Of a DNA stretch of 64,000 nt, positions 53,876 to 62,452 are shown in pieces. The notes below the pieces were generated by a model. It was not told the origin of the DNA. It saw only the letters and a program-made list of their open reading frames with translations, and did no database searches. Positions within the stretch are counted from its first letter, which is position 1; each line of letters opens with the position of its first letter. Position numbers and translations under genes: made by a program. Source of the DNA: Salicibibacter cibarius (GTDB taxonomy: Bacteria; Bacillota; Bacilli; Bacillales; Marinococcaceae); assembly GCF_016495725.1 (NCBI RefSeq), contig NZ_CP054705.1:1736001-1800000 (forward strand), in the 5' to 3' direction.

Positions 53876-56068
53876 ATGAATGACGCATCAAAAAACGAAA
53901 CCATGACATTCAAGGAGCAGTTGCTCGAGTACGATCGTAAATTTCGTGAAACGGGCTGTTATGCCGGAATAACGGAATTGAAATACCGTGAGGATGATCC
54001 TCTACGCTATGAAAGCTTGCACACTAAGCTCCGTTCAATGACGATAGCCGCCCGGGAGATGGCCCGTAGCATTTCGGCTTCGCCCGGCGTACGAGAGGTG
54101 GGGGAAATGGTCGTGGCGTTGTATACGCCCGAAGGTGACGCGATCAGCCTCTCCACTGGAATTATGGTTCACGTACACACGATGAGCCGGTTTATCAAAT
54201 GGATGATTCAAAATGGTTACGAGGAATCGCCAGGCATTTGTCCCGGTGACATTTTTGCCAACAATGACGCTTTCATCGGTACGGTTCAGGTTCCGGACGT
54301 GATGGTCGTCGTCCCAATCTTCTATGAGGGCGAGCTAGTCGGTTGGGCGGGGACAGTCGCCCACGAATTGGAGGTCGGCGGTATCACGCCGGGTGGTGAC
54401 GTATACTTGGCTCAAGAACGCTTTACCGAGGGATTGTTCGTTACCGCTGAAAAAGTGGGCTACAATGATGAGTTGCGCCGGGATTATCTGATCCGGTTGG
54501 AGCGGAACCTTCGAATGCCCATCTATTGGATGTTCGACGACAAAGCGAAAGTTGCGGCTAACCTGGAATTACGGGATCAGGTAAAAGAGCTTATCGATGA
54601 CGTCGGTTTGGACTACTACAAACGGGCGACCCGGGAATTCATTGAAGAAGGTCGCCGCGCGCAACTTTCGCGAGTGAAACAGCTTATGGTACCTGGGCGC
54701 TATCGGGGGCATACGTTTTATGGCCATCTTACCGAAGGTAAGCCCGGCATATTGCCCCTAAGTGACGGAAACCTGCTGTATTCTATCCCTCTCGAACTAG
54801 AGGTGAACGGTGACGGTCAGATGCACTTAGACTTCGAAGGCACCGGTTCTTGGGGGTATCACTCGATGAACTGTACGCCAGCGGGCATGGACGGTGGTTT
54901 GTTTGTCACCCTCACCCAGTCTATGAACTATGAAGGCAAGGTGAACGATGGAGCTTGGTTAGCCACCGATATGAATTTACCGTTGGGAACCTGGACCAAT
55001 CCAGATCGTCACACTGTGGCGACGGCGACGTCCTGGGCGCTTCTGCTACCGGCCTTCGGTATTTTTCAGCGGTTGCTCAGCCGGGGTTTTGTAAGTCGAG
55101 GCTTCAAAGAAGAGGCATTTGTCGGTCAGGTCAACAGTCCAATGGTTGAAATGGGTGGTCAAAGCCAGTACGGCGATCAGTTCGGGATGGCTTTGTTTGA
55201 GTGCTCGGCAGCCGGAAGCGGCGCCCTCGGTATTAAAGACGGGATTGATACTGGGTATGTTGGCTGGAACCCCGAATCTGACATGGGGAATATGGAAGTG
55301 TGGGAACAGGGGATACCGATGCTCTATTTAGGCCGTAACATCACGGCCGATTCGGGCGGTCCCGGTCGCCACCGCGGTGGTACGTCCTTCACTTCGACGT
55401 GGCTCGTGCACAACACAGATGAATTGACGATAGCCACGTCAGAGCATTCCAGTCGCGTGTTTGATAACGCCGGCATGTGCGGCGGTTACCCGGCACCGAC
55501 GGCACACAGGCACTTTACCGTGCGCAACAGCAACATCCAGCAGATCATCGATGAACAAAAACCGTTGCCGCACGAATTGGGTAACGATCCATATAAGAGC
55601 GACATGGAACGGTTGGTTGAGGGCGACATGAATGTGATAGAAGGTCCACATATTGATAAACCGTTGCAATCCGGTGATCTGTTTGCCCATTCATACAACG
55701 GTGGCGGCGGCTATGGCGATCCCATTGAACGTGACCCGTTGGAGATCGTGCGGGATGTAGAAAACGGCTATGTGACCGCGGAAATTGCCGAAAGGACCCA
55801 TGCTGTCGTGCTTAACCATGATAAGGAACGTAATGCATGGCATGTCGACGAAGACGCAACTGCGTCTCTGCGGAAGAAAACTCGAAATGGCCGATTGAAT
55901 AAGGCAGTTCCGGTTGAGGAATGGATCGAGTCCGAGCGTGAACGTGTGTTGGAAAGAGATTTCGTCACTGAAGTACGTAAGATGTATCAGGATACCATGG
56001 GCATTTCGAGCCGTTTTAACGAGGAATTTCGGGAATTCTGGCGGTTGCCCAAAGACTTTGTAATGTGA
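53876..56068 (+). CDS. acxB: Acetone-carboxylase-like alpha subunit (HyuB family)
   Basis: A 730-residue subunit: TELKYREDDPLRYESLHTKL, CPGDIFANNDAFIGTVQVPD, VGWAGTVAHELEVGGITPGG with Asp/His placed like the Mn ligands of acetone carboxylase, SGGPGRHRGGTSFTSTW and YNGGGGYGDPIERDP. It would bind the metal and join ketone and carboxyphosphate into a beta-keto acid. ATG 53876 follows AAAAGGAGG by seven bases; the ORF opens further upstream without support. It is longer than hydantoinase B proteins (about 550), as expected for ketone carboxylases. Confidence 0.82.
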   Translation: MNDASKNETMTFKEQLLEYDRKFRETGCYAGITELKYREDDPLRYESLHTKLRSMTIAAREMARSISASPGVREVGEMVVALYTPEGDAISLSTGIMVHVHTMSRFIKWMIQNGYEESPGICPGDIFANNDAFIGTVQVPDVMVVVPIFYEGELVGWAGTVAHELEVGGITPGGDVYLAQERFTEGLFVTAEKVGYNDELRRDYLIRLERNLRMPIYWMFDDKAKVAANLELRDQVKELIDDVGLDYYKRATREFIEEGRRAQLSRVKQLMVPGRYRGHTFYGHLTEGKPGILPLSDGNLLYSIPLELEVNGDGQMHLDFEGTGSWGYHSMNCTPAGMDGGLFVTLTQSMNYEGKVNDGAWLATDMNLPLGTWTNPDRHTVATATSWALLLPAFGIFQRLLSRGFVSRGFKEEAFVGQVNSPMVEMGGQSQYGDQFGMALFECSAAGSGALGIKDGIDTGYVGWNPESDMGNMEVWEQGIPMLYLGRNITADSGGPGRHRGGTSFTSTWLVHNTDELTIATSEHSSRVFDNAGMCGGYPAPTAHRHFTVRNSNIQQIIDEQKPLPHELGNDPYKSDMERLVEGDMNVIEGPHIDKPLQSGDLFAHSYNGGGGYGDPIERDPLEIVRDVENGYVTAEIAERTHAVVLNHDKERNAWHVDEDATASLRKKTRNGRLNKAVPVEEWIESERERVLERDFVTEVRKMYQDTMGISSRFNEEFREFWRLPKDFVM

Positions 56069-56080
56069 GGAGCGATGATG

Positions 56081-56593
56081 ATGGCAAGCTATAATCACGA
56101 CACTGTTCGTGACTTAATTGATGGCCGACTTCCTTGGCAGTCGACGCGATCCATTATGAGTCAGTATAAAGATGATGATCGGTTTTTCAAGTATATCGAT
56201 ATTCTTCAGGAACGAGTAACATTCAACGATCCGATCTTGTTGCCGATCGGTGAACATTTATATATTGTTGCCAAGCAGGGAGAGCCGCAAGGTGAGCGAG
56301 TCGTCAAATGCGGCTGTGGTTATGAGTTTGGTCACTACACTCAAAACTGGAAGCTGAAGGCCGCGATCAATGTTCGAGATGAAGAAGAGGAAATTGCTGA
56401 AATTTATCCTGGACGTCATAGCTATGATCCGGACTGGATGGAAATTCGCGAGTTTATTTGCCCGGGTTGTGCCACGTTGCTAGAAGTGGAGGCAGCGGCG
56501 CCGGGATACCCGATCGTTTTTGATTTTCTGCCAGACTTAGAGACGTTTTACCGCGATTGGCTCGGTCAAGAGCTACCAGCCGAGACCAGGTGA
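56081..56593 (+). CDS. acxC: Acetone-carboxylase-like gamma subunit
   Basis: A 170-residue subunit with two CxC/CxxC pairs (VVKCGCGYEFGHY, FICPGCATLLEVEAAAPGYP) that form a zinc site, and the FKYIDILQERVTFNDPILLP opening seen in acetone carboxylase gamma subunits. The presence of this third subunit is the best evidence that the operon encodes a ketone carboxylase and not a hydantoinase. Three ATGs in a row follow GAGGAG; the third has the best spacing. Confidence 0.85.
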   Translation: MASYNHDTVRDLIDGRLPWQSTRSIMSQYKDDDRFFKYIDILQERVTFNDPILLPIGEHLYIVAKQGEPQGERVVKCGCGYEFGHYTQNWKLKAAINVRDEEEEIAEIYPGRHSYDPDWMEIREFICPGCATLLEVEAAAPGYPIVFDFLPDLETFYRDWLGQELPAETR

Positions 56594-56939
56594 TGAAAAC
56601 AACGCTCGTCTTTTAATAGAACTTGTCCTTAAAGGGCGAAGTTCACTAGCAAAGAGTAACCATCCGGGGATTGGAATCTAAGGGTGGTTACTGCTTTTGG
56701 TGTCGTCGTTTTTTGCATCCCCGCCGTAAGTGATTGTAAGCAGTGATTAAATGATCGGAGGTCGGCGAGGGGGCAAAGTCAATGATACCCCGCACGTTTT
56801 TATTGCTCATGAGTCGACCGTGTAACAGAAGCAAGGATGTCTCATTGGTTAGAGACTTGAGAAACTGAACGGTGCAAACTGTTCTAAGGATACCAATATA
56901 AAAGCGCATCGTGTTTTGCTTAACAAGGGAGGATTCTTA
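56594..56939. other. 346-base gap in the carboxylase region
   Basis: No gene is supported. A 73-codon minus-strand frame (56688-56909) matches nothing I know. The downstream gene has its own ribosome site; no terminator is clear, so readthrough from acxC is possible. Confidence 0.45.
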
Positions 56940-57821
56940 ATGGCCAAAACGATTATTACGGCAGCAGTGACTGGGGCAGGGGAGACGACTGAGAAAAGCC
57001 CGCACGTTCCAATCACGCCAAAGGAGATTGCGGACGCAGCCATCGAATCAGCAAAAGCAGGCGCAGCAATCGTTCATATTCATGTGCGTAATCCCGAAAC
57101 GGGAAGATTGAGTCATGATCCAAAGCTATTTCAGGAGGTTGTAGATCGCATTCGTGATTCAGAGATTGATGTGGTCATTAATATAACAGCGGGCGGCGGA
57201 GGGGACTTTGTGCCTGATTTAGATAACCCAACCCAAGGGGGTGCTGGAACTGATATCCAAACCCCGGAAGAACGTCATGAACCTGTGGGGAAATTATTCC
57301 CGGAAATATGCACGCTCGACTGTGGCAGTATCAATTTCGGTGATCAAGTGTACCTGGGTCCAGCCGGTTGGTTGCGTGAACATGCAACGCTTATCCAACA
57401 AAGTGGCGTAAAACCCGAGCTGGAGATATTTGATACAGGACAGCTGCGTTTGGCTAATCAGCTCTATTATGATGGATTAATTGATGGAAATCCAATGTAC
57501 CAGTTCTGCTTGGGTATACCTTGGGGAGCTGCGGCAGATGTCGAAACCATAACCTATATGCGAGACCGAATCGTTGATGGGGCAAGTTGGTCCGCTTTTG
57601 GCATCGGTCGTATGCAATTGCCGATGGTGGCTCAGGCCGCGCTACTTGGTGGAAATGTCCGCGTGGGTTTGGAAGATAACTTGTATCTTGAAAAAGGGGT
57701 ACTTGGTACAAATGCTCAGTTGGTGGACAAGGCTGTCGATATTCTTCAAGGCGTTAATGTCGAGCCTATGACTCCTCGGGAAGCTCGTGAAACCTTACAA
57801 CTTCGGACGTTTAAAAATTAA
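56940..57821 (+). CDS. Beta-keto acid cleavage enzyme (BKACE, DUF849)
   Basis: A 293-residue TIM-barrel zinc enzyme: IITAAVTGAGET, PKEIADAAIESAKAGAAIVH followed by IHVRNPETGR (the two zinc His), INITAGGGG, LDCGSINFGDQVY and VRVGLEDNLYL (the zinc-binding Glu of GxEDN). BKACE enzymes condense a beta-keto acid with acetyl-CoA to give acetoacetate and a new acyl-CoA. ATG 56940 follows AAGGGAGG. Being next to a ketone carboxylase, whose product is a beta-keto acid, it is a natural second step. Confidence 0.88.
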   Translation: MAKTIITAAVTGAGETTEKSPHVPITPKEIADAAIESAKAGAAIVHIHVRNPETGRLSHDPKLFQEVVDRIRDSEIDVVINITAGGGGDFVPDLDNPTQGGAGTDIQTPEERHEPVGKLFPEICTLDCGSINFGDQVYLGPAGWLREHATLIQQSGVKPELEIFDTGQLRLANQLYYDGLIDGNPMYQFCLGIPWGAAADVETITYMRDRIVDGASWSAFGIGRMQLPMVAQAALLGGNVRVGLEDNLYLEKGVLGTNAQLVDKAVDILQGVNVEPMTPREARETLQLRTFKN

Positions 57822-57886
57822 AAAGAGTTTTTTGAATAAAATAAGGTTGTCGTTTATGGGGCTCAAGATGGTTATAGACTAAAAGT

Positions 57887-58692
57887 TATGGAAAGAACTG
57901 CAAAATCCGACGTTCCATAAGCCTTATCAGCTGATAAGGTTTGAATACGGATGTGCGGATGTTTGAAGCGCATAGAAGCCAATTGTTGCAGCGTAACCTC
58001 TCGTTCAGCCGTTCCGGAAGCAACACTTGCATCTGTATCCAAATCACCCCGGATACCGTATCCGTCAAGTTATGACCAAGATAACGCAGGTACGTTCCTG
58101 TCCTTTGCTTTTTCTATACAAGCGCGCATCCGGAACGATGGTGCTGCGATGGGTTTGATTGGAAAAGGTTTTGCCATGAAAATCTTCATGATGGGCCTGT
58201 TCTTCGAGCTCATCGGAGGACTTGCCCCATGTGGATGGGACGAAGGCGGTTGATCATCATCGTCGTTGGTTTCTTTGGATGCTCCTAACGTTTGCTCATC
58301 CTTTTCTTCCAAATCTGCCAAGTAATCTTCAATGGTTTGGACCGGAGCCAGTTCCCTTTTTTTCAAACTGTGGATAGAAGCATTCGCACGCACCTGGTTC
58401 CCATCCGAACCAGCATGCACTTCAGGACGAACGAGCCCGGAAGCTATGCATTGATCGACCACATGCACCATGACTTGTTCAAAAATACCATGATGTCGCC
58501 AAGGGTTGTCCGATCAGGCAGGGATGATTCAAAATCCAGACCACAAAACCACAAATAACCCGCATGCATGGGGAGTAAATGAAAAAGCTCCCGTTCGGAA
58601 TGATCGAAGAAATAGTCCAGCACCACAAGACGCACCACGAGCTCGGCGCGCATCGATGGACGTCCCATTCGTTGGGTATATAGGGGCTTCAC
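57887..58692 (-). pseudogene. IS1182-type transposase relic
   Basis: Three minus-strand frames join: N-terminal MGRPSMRAELVVRLVVLDYF, middle GNQVRANASIHSLKKRELAP with VQTIEDYLADLEEKDE, and C-terminal SADKAYGT in a further frame. These match a DUF772/DDE transposase of the IS1182 group. At least two frameshifts and a missing C-terminus make it dead. No terminal repeats were found. Confidence 0.8.
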
Positions 58693-58734
58693 CCATTCAT
58701 GGACTACCGACCATAAATGGTGAATTCCTGTCTA

Positions 58735-59362
58735 TCACGACTCGACTTTTTCACCGGATTTCTAGTGGGAGGATTAAAGAAATAGAGGGAGATATTTACG
58801 ATCGATGGGAATATACGGATCGAAGTTTCAGCCAAGAAGATGTTCAGCTACTTTCTCCGAGAGTTCCAAATCAAATAATTGGCATTGCGCAAACTTTGTA
58901 GCTGAGGAGGAGAGTATACCAAAAAAATCCGAATATTCCTTTATCTATTCAAGCCGACATCATCGGTGATAGGACCGGGGGGAGAAATTATCATCCTCCG
59001 GATATCGACGAGATGAAATTCGAATCTGAGCTCGCCGCTGAGATCGGAAAAGAGGCTAAAAATATTAGCAAAGATCAGGTATTGAACCATATTTTCGGAT
59101 ACGCGATAAGTAATGATGTGACCGCCCCGCAATATTTTCATGAAGACGGATGGTAGGAAAATCATTTGATACGTTCACACCGTTAGGATCGTATTTAGAA
59201 ACAGAGTTGGATCCTTTAAACGCAAGGATTGAGGCAAGGGTCGGCCATGTTGAAAAACAAAACAGTCCAATCAATTTAATGATTGTTCCTATTAAGGACA
59301 TGGTCGCTTACTTATCAAGTGTCATGACCTTAAAAAAGGGAGCGGTAATGAGAGAAATTGGA
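58735..59362 (+). pseudogene. Fumarylacetoacetate-hydrolase-family relic
   Basis: Three frames in order give EGDIYDRWEYTDRSFSQEDV, then DEMKFESELAAEIGKEAKNI with FGYAISNDVTAP, then GKSFDTFTPLGSYLETELDP and MVAYLSSVMTLKKG. Together they are nearly a full FAH-family hydrolase/hydratase with several frameshifts; the metal-binding ExE part is partly lost (GEIII, FESE). It may have belonged to the ketone pathway. Confidence 0.8.
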
Positions 59363-59621
59363 TAACACGTGTTTTGCACAAAAAATTAACGGATATCTAA
59401 CGAGTGTGGGATTTTAAAACTATTGTGTGCCGGTGCCAAGAAGAGAATCCTCTATAAATAAATGTTGAATCAGAGAACAACCTTGAACTTGAAAAGATGA
59501 TACGTGAAATCAGGAAACAGTATAAGGAAAGGCAGGGATGGCGACGCAAGAACTGATTGAGAATATATCCCCAAAAGGGTTTAAGAAAGATAATGTCGTA
59601 ATAAAAAAGTTTAACTTTTTA

Positions 59622-61037
59622 TCATCTCAATCCATGCCCCTTAGGAAAACAACACCGACACAACGCCTCCACCGCTTCATCAATCTCCTCCGGTTTTAAT
59701 TTTGCAAAGCCGATGATCAGTGTCGCCGGTATGCTTCCCGATGCTTTTTGCATAAAACGTTGAATGGAATATAGTTCAAGGTCCATCTTTTCCGCTCGCT
59801 CTATAATCGCTTCGATTGGTTCCTCTATATCCAAATGCAACAAAAAGTGCAAGCCGGCTTTTTCTCCTTCCACCTGAACGCGTGATCCGAAATGTTGCTG
59901 TATCGCAGCGATCAGCTTTTCTCTCAGCTCTTTATAGTATTTGCTCATGCGTTTAATGTGCTTATCATAGTCGCCACTTTTCAGAAAACGAGCCAGGGTC
60001 AATTGCGTGAGAACGGAAGTCGTTTGCATAAAATGTAGCCCTTTTTCTTTGAAAATATCGATCAACCCCAACGGCAATGCCATGTAACTCATCCTAAGAT
60101 CTGGAAGTAGTGATTTCGAAAAAGAGTCGATATATATTACTTTTTCATTGACGTCCAAGCTTTGTAATGAAGGAATGATGTCTCCCTCGTATTTAAACTC
60201 GGAATCATAATCATCTTCGATCACATATCTATTTTCCGTTTCATAGCACCAATGAAGCAATTCTGTTCGGCGTGACACCGGCATAATCGATCCTGTCGGC
60301 ATTTGGTGGGAAGGGGTGACGATCGCGATATTCGCAGGTGTTTTCCGTAATTTTTCTACTTCTATGCCACGCTCATCCACAGGTACGTGATAGACGGGGG
60401 TACCCATCGTTTTTAACAAGGAACTGAGGCGATGATACCCTGGTTCTTCGATGGCAAACGGTTCGCTTTCGGCAATAACCATTAGGAATAGCTGCAAGAG
60501 CCATTGCATGCTCGCGCCGATGACAATTTGTTCGGGTTCACAGATGACCCCGCGCGTATGCCGGATTTTATTGGCCACAATTTCCCGTAGTTTATAGATG
60601 CCTTGGGGATGGTTAATATCTGAAAGCAAAGCTTTATCTTCGCTCATCGCTTTCTGCTCACTTTGGTGCCAATCATGAAAAGGAAAAAGGGAAGCGTCCA
60701 CGCCCATGTGGGAGAAGGAATAACGATACGATTTCGGGCGAGTTTCCGATAATTTGGGGTCGAGCTTCTTTTCTACGTTTAGAGGGCGAATCGGATGGAT
60801 CGTTTCCACGAAATAACCGCTTCGTTCTTTCGTGTATAAATACCCTTCCGCGATCAGTTGACTATAAGCAGAAAGGACACTGTTTTGGCTAACGTTCAAT
60901 GATGTCGCTAGCGTCCGTTTTGAAGGCAGTTTAGTTTCAGCCGCCAACGTTCCTTGCAAAATTTCATTTTTTATCCATTCATAAATTTGTTTATAAACAG
61001 GAAGTGAATGGTCTCGATCAATCGGGATATGAAGCAT
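59622..61037 (-). CDS. gabR: GabR-like MocR-family regulator (PLP-binding)
   Basis: A 471-residue protein: N-terminal GntR winged helix (LAAETKLPSKRTLATSLNVS then QNSVLSAYSQLIAEGYLY) fused to a fold-type I aminotransferase domain (IVTPSHQMPTGSIMP, EDDYDSEFKY, and the PLP-lysine YIDSFSKSLLPDLRMSYMAL). It is divergent from gabT and gabD, as in B. subtilis, where PLP and GABA make GabR an activator. ATG 61037 follows GGAGG by five bases. Its 3' end is duplicated at 40961 and, in decayed form, at 31031. Confidence 0.9.
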   Translation of the reverse strand: MLHIPIDRDHSLPVYKQIYEWIKNEILQGTLAAETKLPSKRTLATSLNVSQNSVLSAYSQLIAEGYLYTKERSGYFVETIHPIRPLNVEKKLDPKLSETRPKSYRYSFSHMGVDASLFPFHDWHQSEQKAMSEDKALLSDINHPQGIYKLREIVANKIRHTRGVICEPEQIVIGASMQWLLQLFLMVIAESEPFAIEEPGYHRLSSLLKTMGTPVYHVPVDERGIEVEKLRKTPANIAIVTPSHQMPTGSIMPVSRRTELLHWCYETENRYVIEDDYDSEFKYEGDIIPSLQSLDVNEKVIYIDSFSKSLLPDLRMSYMALPLGLIDIFKEKGLHFMQTTSVLTQLTLARFLKSGDYDKHIKRMSKYYKELREKLIAAIQQHFGSRVQVEGEKAGLHFLLHLDIEEPIEAIIERAEKMDLELYSIQRFMQKASGSIPATLIIGFAKLKPEEIDEAVEALCRCCFPKGHGLR

Positions 61038-61050
61038 GCTAACCTCCAAC

Positions 61051-61080
61051 TGGTACCATTATAAATTTAAAATTGGTACT
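61051..61080. promoter_or_regulatory. Direct repeats TGGTAC(C/T), probable GabR sites
   Basis: TGGTACC at 61051 and TGGTACT at 61074 are direct repeats 23 bases apart between the divergent gabR and gabT. Their complement (G/A)GTACCA resembles the ATACCA repeats bound by B. subtilis GabR. Confidence 0.55.
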
Positions 61081-61156
61081 GTTAAGGATATCAAAAAACG
61101 CTTACAATGACAAAAACATTGATTCATGAAAGCGCTATAAATGAGGAGGTTTTCAT

Positions 61157-62440
61157 ATGACTACTTGGCAAGAAAAAAGAGATCGTTATATTCCCAAAGG
61201 CGTGGGAAATGGCAATCGAGCAATTGCGAGCCACGGCAAAGGGGCAACGATTTACGATGAGGAAGAAAACGTCTACATTGATTTCGCCGGAGCGATCGGT
61301 GTCATGAATGTCGGGCATTCTCACCCAAAAGTCGTGGAAGCTGCCCAACAACAAATCGATAAAGTGGCTCATCCCGGCTTTAACGTCATCATGTATGACG
61401 GCTACATTAAGCTTGCCGAGCGTCTTTCCAAGCTCGCCCCGGGGGATTTTGATAAAAAAACACTATTGTTGAATAGCGGAGCCGAAGCAGTGGAGAACGC
61501 GGTGAAAATTGCGCGGAAAGCGACAGGCAGACAAGCGGTCGTGACGTTTAAACGCGGATTTCATGGTCGGACAAATATGACGATGGCTATGACCGGCAAG
61601 GTGAAACCATATAAATTTGGGTTTGGCCCTTTTGCACCTGAAGTCTACCATGCGCCTTATCCGTATATGTTTCGCAAGCCGGAAGAACAAGGCGATGACA
61701 CCTATGTAAAGTCTGCGATCGATGATTTTGATTTATTTTTAAAAACGGAAGTGGCGCCTGAAGAAGTAGCGTGTGTTGTGATGGAGCCGGTGCAAGGGGA
61801 AGGCGGCTTTATCATTCCGCCGAAGGCTTTTGTGGAATATGTTGCGAAGCGCTGCCAAGAACACGGCATTCTTTTAGTGGCGGACGAGATCCAAACCGGG
61901 TTCGCACGTACCGGTGCTTGGTTCGCGAGTGAACATTTCGGTATTACACCTGATTTAATGACGCTATCAAAATCGTTAGCGGCCGGCTTTCCATTAAGTG
62001 CTGTTGTTGGAAAAGCTGACGTTATGGATGCGGCTAATCCTGGTGAACTAGGTGGAACATTCACAGGTAATGCTGTTGCGTGTCAAGCAGCTCTAGCTGT
62101 CTTGGATATCATTGAAGAAGAAAATTTAAATGAGCGTGCGGAAGTCGTCGGTCGTCAATTTGAAGATAAAGTTCGCACTTGGGAAGAGAAATATTCATTT
62201 GTTCGCGGTTTTCGCCGTTTAGGCGCGATGGCTGCTTTTGAAATCGTTAAAGGCGATGGAAAGACGCCGGATGCAGAGAAAACAGCCGCGATTTTAAAAG
62301 CCGCCAATGCTTCGGGACTTTTACTGCTTTCTTCAGGTTTGTACAGTAATGTCATACGTTTTCTAGCACCGGTCGTAATCACGGATAAAGAATTGGATAA
62401 AGGGTTAGAAATCCTTGAAGACGTATTGAAGCAACAGTGA
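61157..62440 (+). CDS. gabT: 4-aminobutyrate aminotransferase
   Basis: A 427-residue class III aminotransferase: FAGAIGVMNVGHSHPKVVEA, LLLNSGAEAVENAVKIARKA, MEPVQGEGGFIIPPKAFVEY, ADEIQTGFARTG (PLP Asp) and the Schiff-base lysine in TLSKSLAAGFPLSAVVG. It moves the amino group of GABA to 2-oxoglutarate, giving succinic semialdehyde for GabD, encoded 12 bases downstream. Divergence from gabR supports GABA over other omega-amino acids. Confidence 0.92.
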   Translation: MTTWQEKRDRYIPKGVGNGNRAIASHGKGATIYDEEENVYIDFAGAIGVMNVGHSHPKVVEAAQQQIDKVAHPGFNVIMYDGYIKLAERLSKLAPGDFDKKTLLLNSGAEAVENAVKIARKATGRQAVVTFKRGFHGRTNMTMAMTGKVKPYKFGFGPFAPEVYHAPYPYMFRKPEEQGDDTYVKSAIDDFDLFLKTEVAPEEVACVVMEPVQGEGGFIIPPKAFVEYVAKRCQEHGILLVADEIQTGFARTGAWFASEHFGITPDLMTLSKSLAAGFPLSAVVGKADVMDAANPGELGGTFTGNAVACQAALAVLDIIEEENLNERAEVVGRQFEDKVRTWEEKYSFVRGFRRLGAMAAFEIVKGDGKTPDAEKTAAILKAANASGLLLLSSGLYSNVIRFLAPVVITDKELDKGLEILEDVLKQQ

Positions 62441-62452
62441 GGGGGATCTACG

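Noticed and set aside
56688-56909. 73-codon minus-strand frame between acxC and BKACE
   Set aside because: No family resemblance, no ribosome site and it lies in an otherwise non-coding gap.
58506-58901. 131-codon plus-strand frame
   Set aside because: Only its second half is meaningful (FAH relic); the first half is the antisense of the transposase relic.
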